Source of the DNA: Halioglobus maricola
Lineage (GTDB): Bacteria > Pseudomonadota > Gammaproteobacteria > Pseudomonadales > Halieaceae
Reading direction: 5' to 3'
Length of the DNA: 64,000 nt
NCBI RefSeq assembly: GCF_009388985.1
Contig: NZ_CP036422.1
Coordinates: forward strand, 3,672,501-3,736,500
Shown here: positions 42,465 to 53,700 of the stretch, in pieces
Numbering within the stretch: position 1 is the stretch's first letter
Layout of the letters: each line of letters begins with the position of its first letter
The notes under the pieces: generated by a model
The model's database searches: none
Seen by the model: the letters and a program-made list of their open reading frames with translations, nothing else
Told to the model about the DNA's origin: nothing
Made by a program: the position numbers and the translations under genes

Positions 42465-43742
42465 ATGACTTCTATTCCTCTTATCCTCCCCGCTCTGGGC
42501 GATGACGCGAGCACCTCGGGTGAGATTATCAGCCTGTCTGAAGCCGGGTCTTCTCTCCGCCGCGGCGATATATACTTGGAAGTCGAAACTGACAAGGTGG
42601 TTGTAGAGGTGCCTGCGGAGTCCGACGGAATTATATCCAGACTTTCGGTCGACGTTGGCGATACCGTAGCGGGTGGAGATGAAATCGGCGAGATTACCCT
42701 GGGATCGACAGAGGAAACAGATAAAGCCTCCCCTAAGCCCGATGATAGTGAGGCACCTCAGGCAACAGAAGGCACACAACACAGTATAAAAGCAGATGTG
42801 GCCCACCCGGTGAACAATGCAGCAACTGATACAGCAGAGACGCCGACTACCGCCGCCGGTCCCGCAGCCCGCAGGCAGGCGCGGAAGCTCGGAATCAACA
42901 TCGAGGACGTTAAAGGCACTGGGACCCGCGGTCGGGTAACCAAGGAGGACATCATTGAGTATGCTAAATATATTATTACCGCGAAAAACAGCGGCTCAAA
43001 CCCTGGGGCGGCTGCCCGTGAACTTCCCGATATTTCCCAGTTTGGCCATGTTTCCAGAGAAAAGTTGAGCGGAATTGCCAAAGCTACCAGTCGCAATATG
43101 CAATTCGCCTGGAGCGAGATACCCCATGCCTGGGTGCAGGAAGAAATCGATATCACAGAGCTGGAGCAGCTACGCAAACAGGTCAAGGCCCAAACCAGGG
43201 AGCCCATCCCTCTCACCATAACAGCGATACTTTGTAAGGTAATGGCACTGGCACTCAAGAATTATCCACACTTCAATGCGGTGCTGGATCGCAATCACGA
43301 AGAATTAATTCTACGTGACTACATCAATATTGGTGTTGCCGTCGACACCCCCAGGGGCCTAGTCGTTCCGGGCATACGCAACGTGAACGAGATGAACGCC
43401 ATACAGATAGGCCACGAGCTCAAGAACCTCAGTGAGAAAGCAAAGGCTTCAAAACTCGCAGAAAAAGACTTTCAGGGAACTGGTTTCACCATTTCAAATC
43501 TCGGCGGCGTGGGTGTAAGCGGCATGTTCCCCGTTGTGAACTGGCCGGAAGTAGCCATCCTGGGCGTATCCTCTAGCCGCGAACAGTGTCGCCTCAGTGA
43601 CGGCCAGGTAGAAAACCGGCTGATGATGCCGCTTACTCTCGGATTTGATCACCGTGTCATTAACGGCGCAGACGCCGCGCGTTTCCTCGGATTCGTTAAA
43701 CGAATTATCGAACAGCCGGCGACTCTGCTAATTGAAACCTGA
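42465..43742 (+). CDS. 2-oxo acid dehydrogenase E2 (dihydrolipoyl acyltransferase, AceF-like)
   Basis: A 425-aa core protein. One lipoyl domain with the modified Lys in EVETDKVVVEVPAESDG (near 45); an acidic Ala/Pro/Thr linker; an E3-binding domain (ARRQARKLGINIEDVKGTGT, then RGRVTKEDI); and the catalytic domain ending FDHRVINGADAARF. The HxxxNG form, with Asn in place of Asp, also occurs in Azotobacter E2p, so it should be active. Most AceF proteins have two or three lipoyl domains; this one has one. Gap to E1: 19 bases. Confidence 0.93.
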   Translation: MTSIPLILPALGDDASTSGEIISLSEAGSSLRRGDIYLEVETDKVVVEVPAESDGIISRLSVDVGDTVAGGDEIGEITLGSTEETDKASPKPDDSEAPQATEGTQHSIKADVAHPVNNAATDTAETPTTAAGPAARRQARKLGINIEDVKGTGTRGRVTKEDIIEYAKYIITAKNSGSNPGAAARELPDISQFGHVSREKLSGIAKATSRNMQFAWSEIPHAWVQEEIDITELEQLRKQVKAQTREPIPLTITAILCKVMALALKNYPHFNAVLDRNHEELILRDYINIGVAVDTPRGLVVPGIRNVNEMNAIQIGHELKNLSEKAKASKLAEKDFQGTGFTISNLGGVGVSGMFPVVNWPEVAILGVSSSREQCRLSDGQVENRLMMPLTLGFDHRVINGADAARFLGFVKRIIEQPATLLIET

Positions 43743-43858
43743 AAAAAAACCAATAACGGACATATGCATTTCAAAATTGTTGGACCTGCATCAATCTGAA
43801 AGAATCAAGCTATCACCCTGTATGAAGTAGGCCAATTCACAAACAAGGAACCGGGCAC

Positions 43859-45487
43859 ATGACAGAAACAAACTTTGACGTACCAGTGTTGATAGCCGGT
43901 GGTGGGCCAGTCGGAATGGTGCTTGCGCTTGAATTGGCCAGGCACGAGATTCATTCCATCCTGTTAGAGCGCAATGACACAACCACCAGTCATCCGAAAA
44001 TGGACCTGACCAACGGTCGTAGCATGGAGTTATTTCGTCGATTGGGCATCATTGATGAAGTACGCGCGGTGGGCGTTCCCGAAGACCAGACCATGGACAT
44101 CATCTATGCAACCAGCGCCACCGGCTACTGCCTGCACACCTTCGACTACGGCACCCCGGAGGAGCATAAGCAGCGTTCGCGCGAGACTAACGACGGCACC
44201 ATGACGCTTGAGCCCTACATGCGGGTTTCCCAGGTCGTACTGGAGCCCGTTCTTAAACAGGCCATTGACGATAGTCCGTTTGTCGACGTGAGGTTTGGCA
44301 ACAAGTTCGAGGACTTTTCTCAGGACGCAGACGGCGTTACCAGTACTGTTTCAACTAAGTCAGGGTCCTACACAGTTCGTAGCCAATATCTCGCCGGGTG
44401 CGATGGCGGCGGTAGTCGGGTGCGCGATATCGCTGGAATCGAGCTGGAGGGTGATTTCGGAATCGTTCCGATCTACATGGTGCATTTGCGCTCCTCAGAC
44501 AAAGATGTACTAGCGAAGTTCGGAGCGGCTTATCACTTGCAGACAGGGTTCGGTACCCTGATCGCACAGAATGGCAAGGACATCTGGACCTTGCATGTCG
44601 TTCTGAGCCCGGACACCGATCTAGACAGTATCGATCCGGCTGACCTTGTTAAACAATTTGCAGGGACTGACTTTGACTACGAAATCCTCGTGGCAAACCA
44701 CTGGACACCGCACCTTGTGGTTGCTGAAACGTGTCGTAACGGCAGGGTTCTGCTCGCTGGCGATGCTGCACACCAGTTTATTCCCACCGGGGGCTACGGC
44801 ATGAATACCGGCGTGTGGGACGCCGCTGACCTGGGCTGGAAGTTGGCTGCAGTGCTCAATGGATGGGGTGGTGAAGCTCTGCTCGACAGCGTTGAGGAGC
44901 GTCGCAAGATCGCCCTGCAGAATCGCGCAGCCGCTATCAGCAATATGACCGACCGCTTCGCAATTGAAGGCTTCATACAGGAACAACGCGCACAGACTGA
45001 CATTGAATCCGCCGATGCAGAGATGATCCGCTCACAAATCTCCACTGAAATAGAGAGAATCGGCAATGCAGAAAATGAGAGCTGGGGTATCGAACATGGC
45101 TACAGGTATATTGATTCAAACGTCATAGCCTATCCACAGGACAGCAGCGAAGCGCCAGAGTTTGATCATCTGCGCGCACAGCCTAGCGCTTGGCCCGGAT
45201 CTCGCTTACCTCACTTCTATCTGGGTGATGGGCAACCTATTTACGACAAACTAGGCAATGAATTTACCATCATCTGCCTTGATAGTGCTGATACAGCCCC
45301 TCTGGAAGAGGCCGCCAGCGAACTAGGTGTGCCAATGATTACACTAAGCATCTCGAATGATGAAAACCTGTCGAGTATGGGTAAATCACTCATTCTGGTG
45401 CGCCCTGATCAGCACATCGCCTGGAGCGGTAATTCAATGCCCTCAGACTGTTCATCACTCCTGAAGAAAGTGGTAGGGCAAGTCTGA
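43859..45487 (+). CDS. Class A FAD monooxygenase (MhpA/PheA-TfdB type)
   Basis: A 542-aa flavoprotein hydroxylase. The FAD-binding loop is at 10-20 (VLIAGGGPVGMVLALEL), the DG motif is in YLAGCDGGGSRVRD, and the second FAD motif is VLLAGDAAHQFIPTGGYGMN, all standard for phenol and 3-hydroxyphenylpropionate-type hydroxylases. The C-terminal third (from about residue 450) is thioredoxin-like, as in PheA/TfdB. It uses NAD(P)H and oxygen to put a hydroxyl beside a phenol, which would create a catechol for the VOC enzyme. Last gene of the plus-strand arm with E1 and E2. Confidence 0.92.
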   Translation: MTETNFDVPVLIAGGGPVGMVLALELARHEIHSILLERNDTTTSHPKMDLTNGRSMELFRRLGIIDEVRAVGVPEDQTMDIIYATSATGYCLHTFDYGTPEEHKQRSRETNDGTMTLEPYMRVSQVVLEPVLKQAIDDSPFVDVRFGNKFEDFSQDADGVTSTVSTKSGSYTVRSQYLAGCDGGGSRVRDIAGIELEGDFGIVPIYMVHLRSSDKDVLAKFGAAYHLQTGFGTLIAQNGKDIWTLHVVLSPDTDLDSIDPADLVKQFAGTDFDYEILVANHWTPHLVVAETCRNGRVLLAGDAAHQFIPTGGYGMNTGVWDAADLGWKLAAVLNGWGGEALLDSVEERRKIALQNRAAAISNMTDRFAIEGFIQEQRAQTDIESADAEMIRSQISTEIERIGNAENESWGIEHGYRYIDSNVIAYPQDSSEAPEFDHLRAQPSAWPGSRLPHFYLGDGQPIYDKLGNEFTIICLDSADTAPLEEAASELGVPMITLSISNDENLSSMGKSLILVRPDQHIAWSGNSMPSDCSSLLKKVVGQV

Positions 45488-45561
45488 GCCAGTCTAGGAA
45501 GAAGTTCGGAGTTCGGTTTGGAAAAGCTGTTACAAATCTTCGGCTTGCTGCATCCCGGTAC

Positions 45562-45602
45562 CGAAACCGATCCACAACAGGTTCGGGATAGTCTCGGTTT
45601 CG
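45562..45602. repeat. 9-bp inverted repeat, possible terminator remnant
   Basis: CGAAACCGA and TCGGTTTCG form a perfect 9-bp stem around 23 bases, 74 bases after the monooxygenase stop. The T-run is lacking. The stretch 45488-45927 holds no convincing gene; the other contents are the tRNA fragment and a short direct repeat. Confidence 0.4.
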
Positions 45603-45680
45603 CACGTGCAGCACCCTCCCCCAGCCTTTTCTTGCTATTTTACATCATCTTACAGACCACAACCCACCCTCTCCCAGCTA

Positions 45681-45725
45681 CTCCTAAGCGGCAGGTCGGC
45701 CGTTCAAATCGGCCCAGGCGGGCCA
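45681..45725 (+). pseudogene. 3' part of tRNA-Arg (CCT) starting at the anticodon loop
   Basis: From CTCCTAA (anticodon loop with CCT) onward this reads as a correct tRNA: 3' anticodon strand GCGGC, variable loop AGGTC, T arm GGCCG-TTCAAAT-CGGCC, acceptor strand CAGGCGG, then GCCA. The 5' half is absent: the 5 bases before the loop (AGCTA) do not pair with GCGGC. A break exactly at the anticodon loop is the normal crossover point of many tyrosine-integrase elements, so this is probably an attachment-site scar. Confidence 0.75.
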
Positions 45726-45739
45726 ATTCCTAGTCGGTG

Positions 45740-45772
45740 TATACCGGACACATGGTTTACATCTTATACCGG
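45740..45772. repeat. Short direct repeat next to the tRNA scar
   Basis: TATACCGG occurs at 45740 and 45765 (25-base spacing) in the context GGACACATGGTTTACA. The sequence recalls ends of IS481-type insertion sequences, but no transposase is present. It could be a leftover end; low certainty. Confidence 0.3.
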
Positions 45773-45927
45773 CGCTAAGTGTCAAGATAGTTGTCGCCCG
45801 GCCTCGCCGGCAGCCCCTTCTTCAACGGGCTCTGGGTTCAGTACAACCTCCTCAATCCTCGCCCCGTTACGACTCACACCACTCCAGCTTTCGAACTCAG
45901 GATGAAGAGGGTAGCTCTCAATGTGAC

Positions 45928-46299
45928 TTAGCCGGGAAACAAATCAGGTTCCGCTGGTACAGGAATAAACATGCGACGATACTCTTGGAACATATCTCGA
46001 AATTCTCTCGCCTCCTTCTCACCTGCCAAACGAACGTTGCTCACCAGGTAATGAAGGGGAGGCTCTCCAACATCCGTCAAGGGTCTCCGGCACGCTATAA
46101 GCTCGACAAAGTAGATTTTGCCAGCGTGATTTTCAAATTCATGCAGTAGCTCCCTTGGAACACGACATGGGGCATCGATAAGGTTCTTGTTACGATAGTC
46201 TGGAAAGACCAAGTTTATCTTTGAACCACTGAGACTCCACCCAGCCCCTCGCTGTATCCGAAGTAGCCCCCGTGACTCCGTTCTTATTGAGGGCATCAA
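45928..46299 (-). CDS. Hypothetical protein
   Basis: A 123-aa soluble protein without recognisable domains, signal or membrane segment. It has a mixed charged/hydrophobic pattern (PRELLHEFENHAGKIYFVEL and EAREFRDMFQEYRRMFIPVP) that looks like a folded small domain. It starts 19 bases after the porin stop, so it could be co-transcribed with it. Real gene likely but not certain. Confidence 0.5.
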   Translation of the reverse strand: MMPSIRTESRGLLRIQRGAGWSLSGSKINLVFPDYRNKNLIDAPCRVPRELLHEFENHAGKIYFVELIACRRPLTDVGEPPLHYLVSNVRLAGEKEAREFRDMFQEYRRMFIPVPAEPDLFPG

Positions 46300-46318
46300 G
46301 GCCCAACCGGCCCGCGGT

Positions 46319-47635
46319 TTACAAGGTCAGGATTGCCCTGACACCGCCAACCAGCACGCTGCTTTGGCCAGGATTTTTTGCCGGATTGCGCACATACTGC
46401 AAATCCGGTGTCAGTGAAAAATTAGGCGATAGCTGAAACTTGTAGGACGTCTCAATCACGGTTTCGTTATCCAGCCCTGGGCCATGCGTTTTGCGCGACG
46501 GTTTCGCCCAGCCCAAACCAACACTCCAGACCTGATCCATGCGAGGCTTGATCTCAACGCCAATTGAGGCGGCATCCTCGGCAGCAACGCCTGCTCCACC
46601 ATCTGAGTGACCCAGGCGAACAAACGGCTGCCATCGCTCGTTCCATTGGTAGGTGGCACTGGCCGTCCACCCCTGCCCGGCAGGGATGCCAGCTGCGCGG
46701 CGCGCATCTTTTTCCCACCAGGTAAACTGTATGCGCTCTCGGTTACGACTCTCCATGGACGGCGTCCAACCTATCTCGACAGACTTCAACCATTCGTGTT
46801 CGTCAAAGGTGTCGCTATCAAAATCACCGCTAACTGCATTGCCATCGTAGACCTGCCCGCCCAACCAGATATTCGAAGACACAAAGCCTTTGGCCACCAT
46901 GCCAAGTGCACCAATGCCCGTGGTCGCGAGGGTCGGATTAACCAGGAAGGAACGGTTGATAAAGCCACGTGAGAATGTCTGGAAGGGAAAAGCGTCGAGA
47001 TAAGCATCAAACGCCAACCGGCCCACCGCAACGGCAGATCGGCCATCGTTGAAGCGCTGGGTCCAGTTAAATACGGCTAGATCGGTATCAAAATTGTCCG
47101 AGTAGCCGAAACCTGTGTTGAGGGAAGTGGTGCCCAGTGCCGCGGCCAGCGACTGAGGGGCCAGCTGCGAGAAAGCCTCCGAGCGGTTCTCTATACGCCA
47201 TTCAAGGCTACCTGCGTGACCCGTGCCTCGACCAAAAGCTGTCCAACTACCCTGCAGGCGATAAATTCCTCCAAAAGCGTCATCGTCATCGATCATGCTG
47301 CCGCTTGCTGCCTGGTACAACCAGTAGGCATTTACACCCAGAGTAAAACCGTGGTCTTCGTTCAGTTTTCGCTTCCAGTCGAACCAGGGGCCAAAGGTCC
47401 GTTGCAAGGAATCGAACTGGTAGAGGGAGCTTCGAGTTTCATTACTCTCCCGCAGCTCTTCCGATACGCTGGACGGCCCGCCGAATCCCGGCGCGTCGCC
47501 ATAGCCCGACTGATAAGGGGCCTTTGCCTCATCGCTGGGGGGCTTAGGAGGGGCGTCTTCGGCCTGCGCTGCCGTGGCGACAATGGCTGCCATTGCAGGT
47601 ATACACACTCGCCTGATTAGCTGTGCTTTGATCAT
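46319..47635 (-). CDS. OprB-family (carbohydrate-selective) porin
   Basis: About 438 aa. The signal peptide is IRRVCIPAMAAIVATAAQAED. It is followed by OprB-type sequences: WFDWKRKLNEDHGFTLGVNA, GSLEWRIENRS, and the C-terminal barrel strands (FSLTPDLQYVRNPAKNPGQS) ending in ILTL. Such porins let sugars and other small solutes through the outer membrane. I take the ATG at 47635; the frame up to 47824 would run into the 5' region of the divergent giant gene. The solute is unknown. Confidence 0.85.
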   Translation of the reverse strand: MIKAQLIRRVCIPAMAAIVATAAQAEDAPPKPPSDEAKAPYQSGYGDAPGFGGPSSVSEELRESNETRSSLYQFDSLQRTFGPWFDWKRKLNEDHGFTLGVNAYWLYQAASGSMIDDDDAFGGIYRLQGSWTAFGRGTGHAGSLEWRIENRSEAFSQLAPQSLAAALGTTSLNTGFGYSDNFDTDLAVFNWTQRFNDGRSAVAVGRLAFDAYLDAFPFQTFSRGFINRSFLVNPTLATTGIGALGMVAKGFVSSNIWLGGQVYDGNAVSGDFDSDTFDEHEWLKSVEIGWTPSMESRNRERIQFTWWEKDARRAAGIPAGQGWTASATYQWNERWQPFVRLGHSDGGAGVAAEDAASIGVEIKPRMDQVWSVGLGWAKPSRKTHGPGLDNETVIETSYKFQLSPNFSLTPDLQYVRNPAKNPGQSSVLVGGVRAILTL

Positions 47636-47753
47636 CTTTCCCACCATGACAATTTGCGTATCGGCATAAGAGCCGCCCGGGGCCATTCGAACATCAACAT
47701 GATCTCGCCATTTTCTGTAAGTTATAACAAGATACCCCTTCCCACTATTCCTG

Positions 47754-50700
47754 ATGGTGGGCTGCAGAGCTGATGCGAGTTCAGGGATCCAGCGCCGCCA
47801 TCGCGTATTCTTCACCTTTGACATATTCGTCTGGTGGGATATAAAGAAGGTACTGCTAGAAAAACCGAGAGATTTCCACTTGTTGTATCCCCATGTTCAG
47901 GTCGGCACCCGCAAGGCCGGCCTCTGTGCTGCCGTACTGGCCGCAGTTGTTTCAACAGCCCAGGCACAGTCTCCTGCTATCACTGTCACAGGAGTCCCCG
48001 CTGAGCCACTGATTGGCGAAGAATTCTGCACAATCGTCAGCTTCACCAATGCCGCGGCAGCCACCGGCTATGGCCCCTATCTGGTGAGCACAGTCGACGC
48101 GGGAGTATCCCGGATATCGATCGATTTCGTGGACATACAGCCCGTGCTGGAACCGATCGGCACCTTCGATGCCAGCGGTGTTCTGGTCGACCCTATCTCT
48201 GGCGAGATTATTAATGGCAATGAGGGCGGAACCGCGCTCAATGCACTGTACCCGATTGGCGCTGTTGAGCAGGGTACGCCGCCACTGGACATGGAATTCT
48301 GCGGTGTTGTGGATGTCGGTACAGAGCCCAATGTCCCACTGGATGTTGAATTCATTCCCGGTTTCGAATTTGGCGATACGGCCACCGGAGACAACGGCGC
48401 CATCCTCGGCTCTCAGTTTGACTCCACCATAACGCCTCGACTCGCTCGCGTCACCAAGACCAACAGCGCTCCGGAAAATGAACGCCCCCCCGGACCCAGC
48501 CACGCATTCAACTACCGCTACACCATGGACATCTCCGACGGGGTAACCCTAGATGATGTATTACTGGAAGATATCTTACCGCCGGAGATTCAATGGACCG
48601 GCGCAGCCATCACCATCAATGCTCCCATCAGTGTGGGCTGCATTACTGCAAGCCTGCCCACGTTCCCACCCGCGCCTGGCGGCACACTGATCGTCCAATG
48701 TGATGCCGTCACGGGCAGCACGTCAACGGAGGACCTCACGGTAGTAGTGCCGGTTTACATCACCGACATTCTCGACGAGACCATTGACGACAGCCAGTTG
48801 ATCACCAACACAGTCAACGCGGAGTACAGCTACGACGGCGATGACTTCAATGACACGGACGACTCAAACGTAGTCGCTGTCCACGCTGCTGCGCAAAAGA
48901 CAGTGACCGGCGGCAACTCTCCAGGGGACACTCTCACCTACACCATCAATTTCCAACTCACCGACTATCCTGACGATGTGCCCGGCGCTGGTGCCGAGAG
49001 TTTTATCATTACCGACCTGCTACCCGACGGCCTCGGATATACCACTACCCTTGACCTCGTCATCAATGGTGCCAATTACCCGATCGCCGCAGACGTAGAC
49101 TATGACCCCACCACAGGCACCACGCTCCTCACCTGGGACATCGCTGCTGCGGTCGACAACCTCGACCCACTGCTACCCAATGCCGTTGCGGGCAGCCTGC
49201 GTTATGAGACCGAAATCCTGACCGAATACGTCAACCCTGCAGGCCCTGTACAAGCCGGTGACAGGTTCACTAACAATGTCACCCTGGGCTATGGACTGAC
49301 CGAAGGCGGCAGCGGTGGAGATGGATCGGACAGTGAATCTGAGATTGTTCAAAACGACCCGACCAAGGCACTCACGACCCCAGCCCCGGGGTCATTCGAC
49401 ACCATCATGCCCGGCACAGCGGTCGTCTTTACCCTCGGCATGGAAATCCCGGCAGGCTCCAGCTCGGATGTCGTCATCAAGGATTTCCTGCCCAGCCCGG
49501 TTTTTGACGTAACCCAGGCACCACAGCCGACTATCAACGTCCTCCAGGGGCCGTTGGTCAGTCCGGTGATCAGCGGCGCAGACAACTCCGTCACCCTCGA
49601 TTATGGTGATATTGTTTCCGACACTCCGACGACCATCCTGGTTGAACTGACGGCTACCGTCACCACCGACCCCTTCGCCGATGAACTGTTCCTGACCAAC
49701 CTGATGCAGTCGGCCTATACCACCACCGATGGCCGCGTGATTACCGAGCAAGACGTGGCTGGCATCACCGTGGGCGCACCCAAGCTGACGCTGACCAAGG
49801 GCGTACTGTCTATCGCCAACAGCAATGCGACGCTCGACCCCAGCCCAGTAGAATCACCTGTAGATTCCAACGGCGCCAATGCCGATGCACGAGACGCGGT
49901 TACCTACGAAATTACCATCGAGAACCTGGGCACCCAGCCGGCTTACCGTGTCACGGTACTCGACCGGAATGTCGCCGGATTGAACTGCCAGCAGAACACC
50001 ATTGATGTGGTCAATGGCGACGACCAGACGCTGACTTATAGCGGCGATCTCGAAAGCGGACTGATACTCGACGACCCGCTCGCCGCCAGCGACAACGACC
50101 CCGCGGAAGGTGGCCCGCCCTATGGCACCGACACCGCGATTATCAACATCACCTGCACACTGGCGGACGATGTTTATCCACGCCAGGTTGTCACCAACAC
50201 CGCAGCTGTCACATGGACCTCGACGGACGATCCCGCCGATACTCCGTTCACCCCCGCGACGGATGACGCGCGGGTAACCATTGCAGAACCAACGATCACC
50301 AAAACAGTCATCGCTTCCGACCCCGGTTACACCGGCGACATTTTCCAGCTGCACATCGGTGAGATCGTCACCTATCGGGTTGAAGTGACAATTCCGGAGG
50401 GCGTATCGCCTAACGTTCGTTTCGAAGACCTGCTGGACTCCGGCCTGGTACATCTCGAAACCACCCAGATCGTATTCCCAGATGGTGTATCCAGCAGCCT
50501 TACTGACGTTGAACTGCAGGCTAACGAAGGGATTATTCCCGCGAACAACGATACCTCTGTCGAGGGAGTCGACCGCTGGAAAATCTTCGGCCCGGCAAAG
50601 GGGCAGGACGGATTCGGCACTGTCACCAACACCAATAACAGCAACGCCACGCCCGACGTGATTACCATCGAGTACCGCGCGCGCGTCATCAATTCAGTCC

Positions 50701-53700
50701 TGAACGTGAACAGCACCTCGCTGCGCAACCGCGCACGCTGGTACTGGAACCCCGATGATATCGACCGGCAAAACGTCCAGGCCAAGGCGGACCGGGTTGT
50801 AGTCGTAGAACCCGACATCCGCATGACAAAGACTTTTAGCCCTGAGATAGGTGACAACACTACGCCACCACTCGTCACTATCGAGTTCGAGCACAGTGAT
50901 GCCTCTACCGCCAGCGCATTCGATCTGACCTTGTTCGACTTACTGCCCAAAGATATGGGCATCGTCGGCAACGAGGCCGGCGTGACCGTTGACGGGGCCT
51001 GTGATCCCCCCGAAAGCATCACAGTCCTCGACGCCGGCCTATCCGAAGAACTCGTCATAGAGTGGGATCAGTTCGATATCGGCGACGGTACCTGCACAAT
51101 CAGTTTCCAGACAGAGTTCCTGATAGAGCAAGTCCCAGCAGGAACCCAACTTAATAACTGCGCGCCGCTGTTTTGGGAGAGCCTGTCAGACAATGATCCC
51201 GCTCTGCAGGATCCGCCTAATAATACAATTGCAGTAGAGCGGACGGGCGACACTGACGATGCCGGTGCCGACGCGAACACCTACAGAAGTGAAGCCTGTG
51301 ACACATTCCAGATCTACGATGTCGGCATTATCAAAAATGTGGAGAGCTCCACCCAGAGCCACACTGACAACACACCAGGCACCCCGGCTGGCACTGAAGC
51401 GTTAACGATTGGCGAAATCGTTGTATTCGACCTGGTCGTCACCCTGCCCCTCGCACCAACCCTCGAACTGGAGGTCACCGACCTGCTGCCACGTACAGAG
51501 ATGGTGCTGGAACTGCTAGATATCGAACACATCTCACTGGGTGCCGATCTATCTCCCTCTATATTCCCGCCCGACAAATCAATCATCGATTCCAATGGCG
51601 ACGGCATCAATGACAAAGGCGAACTGGACTATGGCTCAGTGGGGCACATTATCGAACCCCCAGTGATAGACGACGATGACCGCATCCTGGTCCGCGTCAC
51701 TGCAAAGGTACTGGACGTACCCCAGAATGCTAATGAAAGAGTCGATAGCAATTCCGCTGTCGTAGAATTTCTGCCAGACACTGCCGCGTCAGACACCTAC
51801 CCGCTGGAGCTGGTAGAGCCCATTCTTCAACTAGAGAAAATTGGATCAACCAACACTGTTGAAGCGGGGGACTCTGTCGACTTCCGCCTCGTAGTCAGCC
51901 ACGCAAATGGGTCGCGAACCGACGCTCAAAATCTCGAATTGGTAGACGCACTACCGCCGCAATTTGAGCTTGTTGGAGGCTCGGTGGTCGTGGGCGATGT
52001 CTGCTCCGTCCAACCAGACGCCCCACCCGATGTCAGTGGCCAGACTATCAGCGCCAGCTGGACTGAATTCCCCCTGGGAGCCTACTGCGAGATCGATTTC
52101 TCCGTCACCGTCAGTCTGGGCGCCGTGTCCGGTCAGACGATTACCAACGAGGGCGACATCAGCTGGACCACGCTAAACCGAAGCGAGCAGACCGACCTCG
52201 ACGACGAGCGGGAATACATGTTGTCAGACGCATGGACTGTTGTCGTCAGTGTTCCCGGCCTCAACAAGACCATCACAGATACCAGCAATCCGGATACGCC
52301 ATTCACTCTGGAAATACCGCTGCATCGCCTTACCATTGGCGAGGAAGCCACCTTCACACTGGTCACCTCTTTCCCGGACGGCACCACTCTGGACACGCGC
52401 ATCTCAGACCTGCTCCCGACCAACGACGTCGCCCTGGAATTTGTAAGCTCTCGCATTGTTTCCGTGGGCTCGGATTTGTTTGTCTCAGGCGCATCAACCA
52501 TAGGGGAGCCAGGCACAGACTGTTCACCACCGGCAGACGAATGCCTTAACTGGATACTGGGCACGGTAATCAATCAGCCGGACTTGAGGGATGAGCCTGA
52601 CGAGGCGGATCAATTCGTCGTCGAACTGGTCGCCATCGTACTGGATGACCCTCTGAACTCCGGTGCACCCGGGGAAGACAAAAACCTCCTCAATACCGCT
52701 AATACGGTCACGTCAGAAGTGACATTAACCGACGCCGCGCAGTTCGACATCGTGGAGCCTCAACTGCGGCTTCAAAAACTCACTTCCAATGGCGGCATCG
52801 AGAAAACCACGGCCGCAGGAATTGAGGAAGAGTTCACACTGATTATTCAACACCGCGCTACCTCAACCGCAAACGCACGCACTATCCAAATCCTGGATAC
52901 CTTGCACCCAGAAATGGAATGGGTTGATGACGCCACGGTGACCAGTACTTGCGCAGGCCTGGTGATTCAGTCTGCGCCCCTGCCCGGCACGTCCGGCAAC
53001 GTGGCCTTCGTACTCGACAGACTGACGTTGGTGCAGGATCAATGTGAAATCAAGTACACCGTCATGATGAGCGATGAATTGCCGATACAGGGTGTATTCA
53101 GAAATGAAGCCCTGCTGTCATGGGAATCTTCGCCCGGCTCGCCAGAATCACGATTCTACAGCGACCTGGCAACCGCGGTACTGATCTCTCTGGAAGATGC
53201 CGATATCAGCAAACGGGTCTTCGCCACCTCAGTGCCCGACAGTGAAAGCGGCCAGGGTGACCCGGACATTACCGACGTGCTCATTGGCGAGCACATCGAG
53301 TACACTCTCAGCCTCCGCTTTGCTGAAGGCACCACTCCCGATGTTGTGCTGACGGACACCTTCCAACTCGACGGTGCAGGTGAACTAGAATATCTTGGCG
53401 GAGATCTCTTCTTTATCGGCGATAACATCACCGCGACCCCGCAGGACCCTGTGCTCAGCGGCGACACCATCACCATAGACATAGGCGATGTCATTAACAC
53501 GCCTGATCGGGACACCAACCTCAACGACACCGTGGTCATACGTTTACAACTGCGCGCACCCGATGTGCCGGCTAACAGCGCCGGCGACATCCTGCTCAAT
53601 GAGACAGAGTTGAGTTACAGCGGCGTAGGCGGTATCACCCTCACCCAGGAGTCAGAGGCAGAGGTCGAGATTATCGAACCAATACTCACTCACGTGAAAA

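Noticed and set aside
42465..43742. E2 as inactive because of Asn in the HxxxDG motif
   Set aside because: The same Asn occurs in the active Azotobacter E2p, so the change is not evidence for loss of function.
45518..45733. Small plus-strand frame in the spacer after the FAD monooxygenase
   Set aside because: It runs through the tRNA fragment and an inverted repeat and has low-complexity composition; no coding signal.
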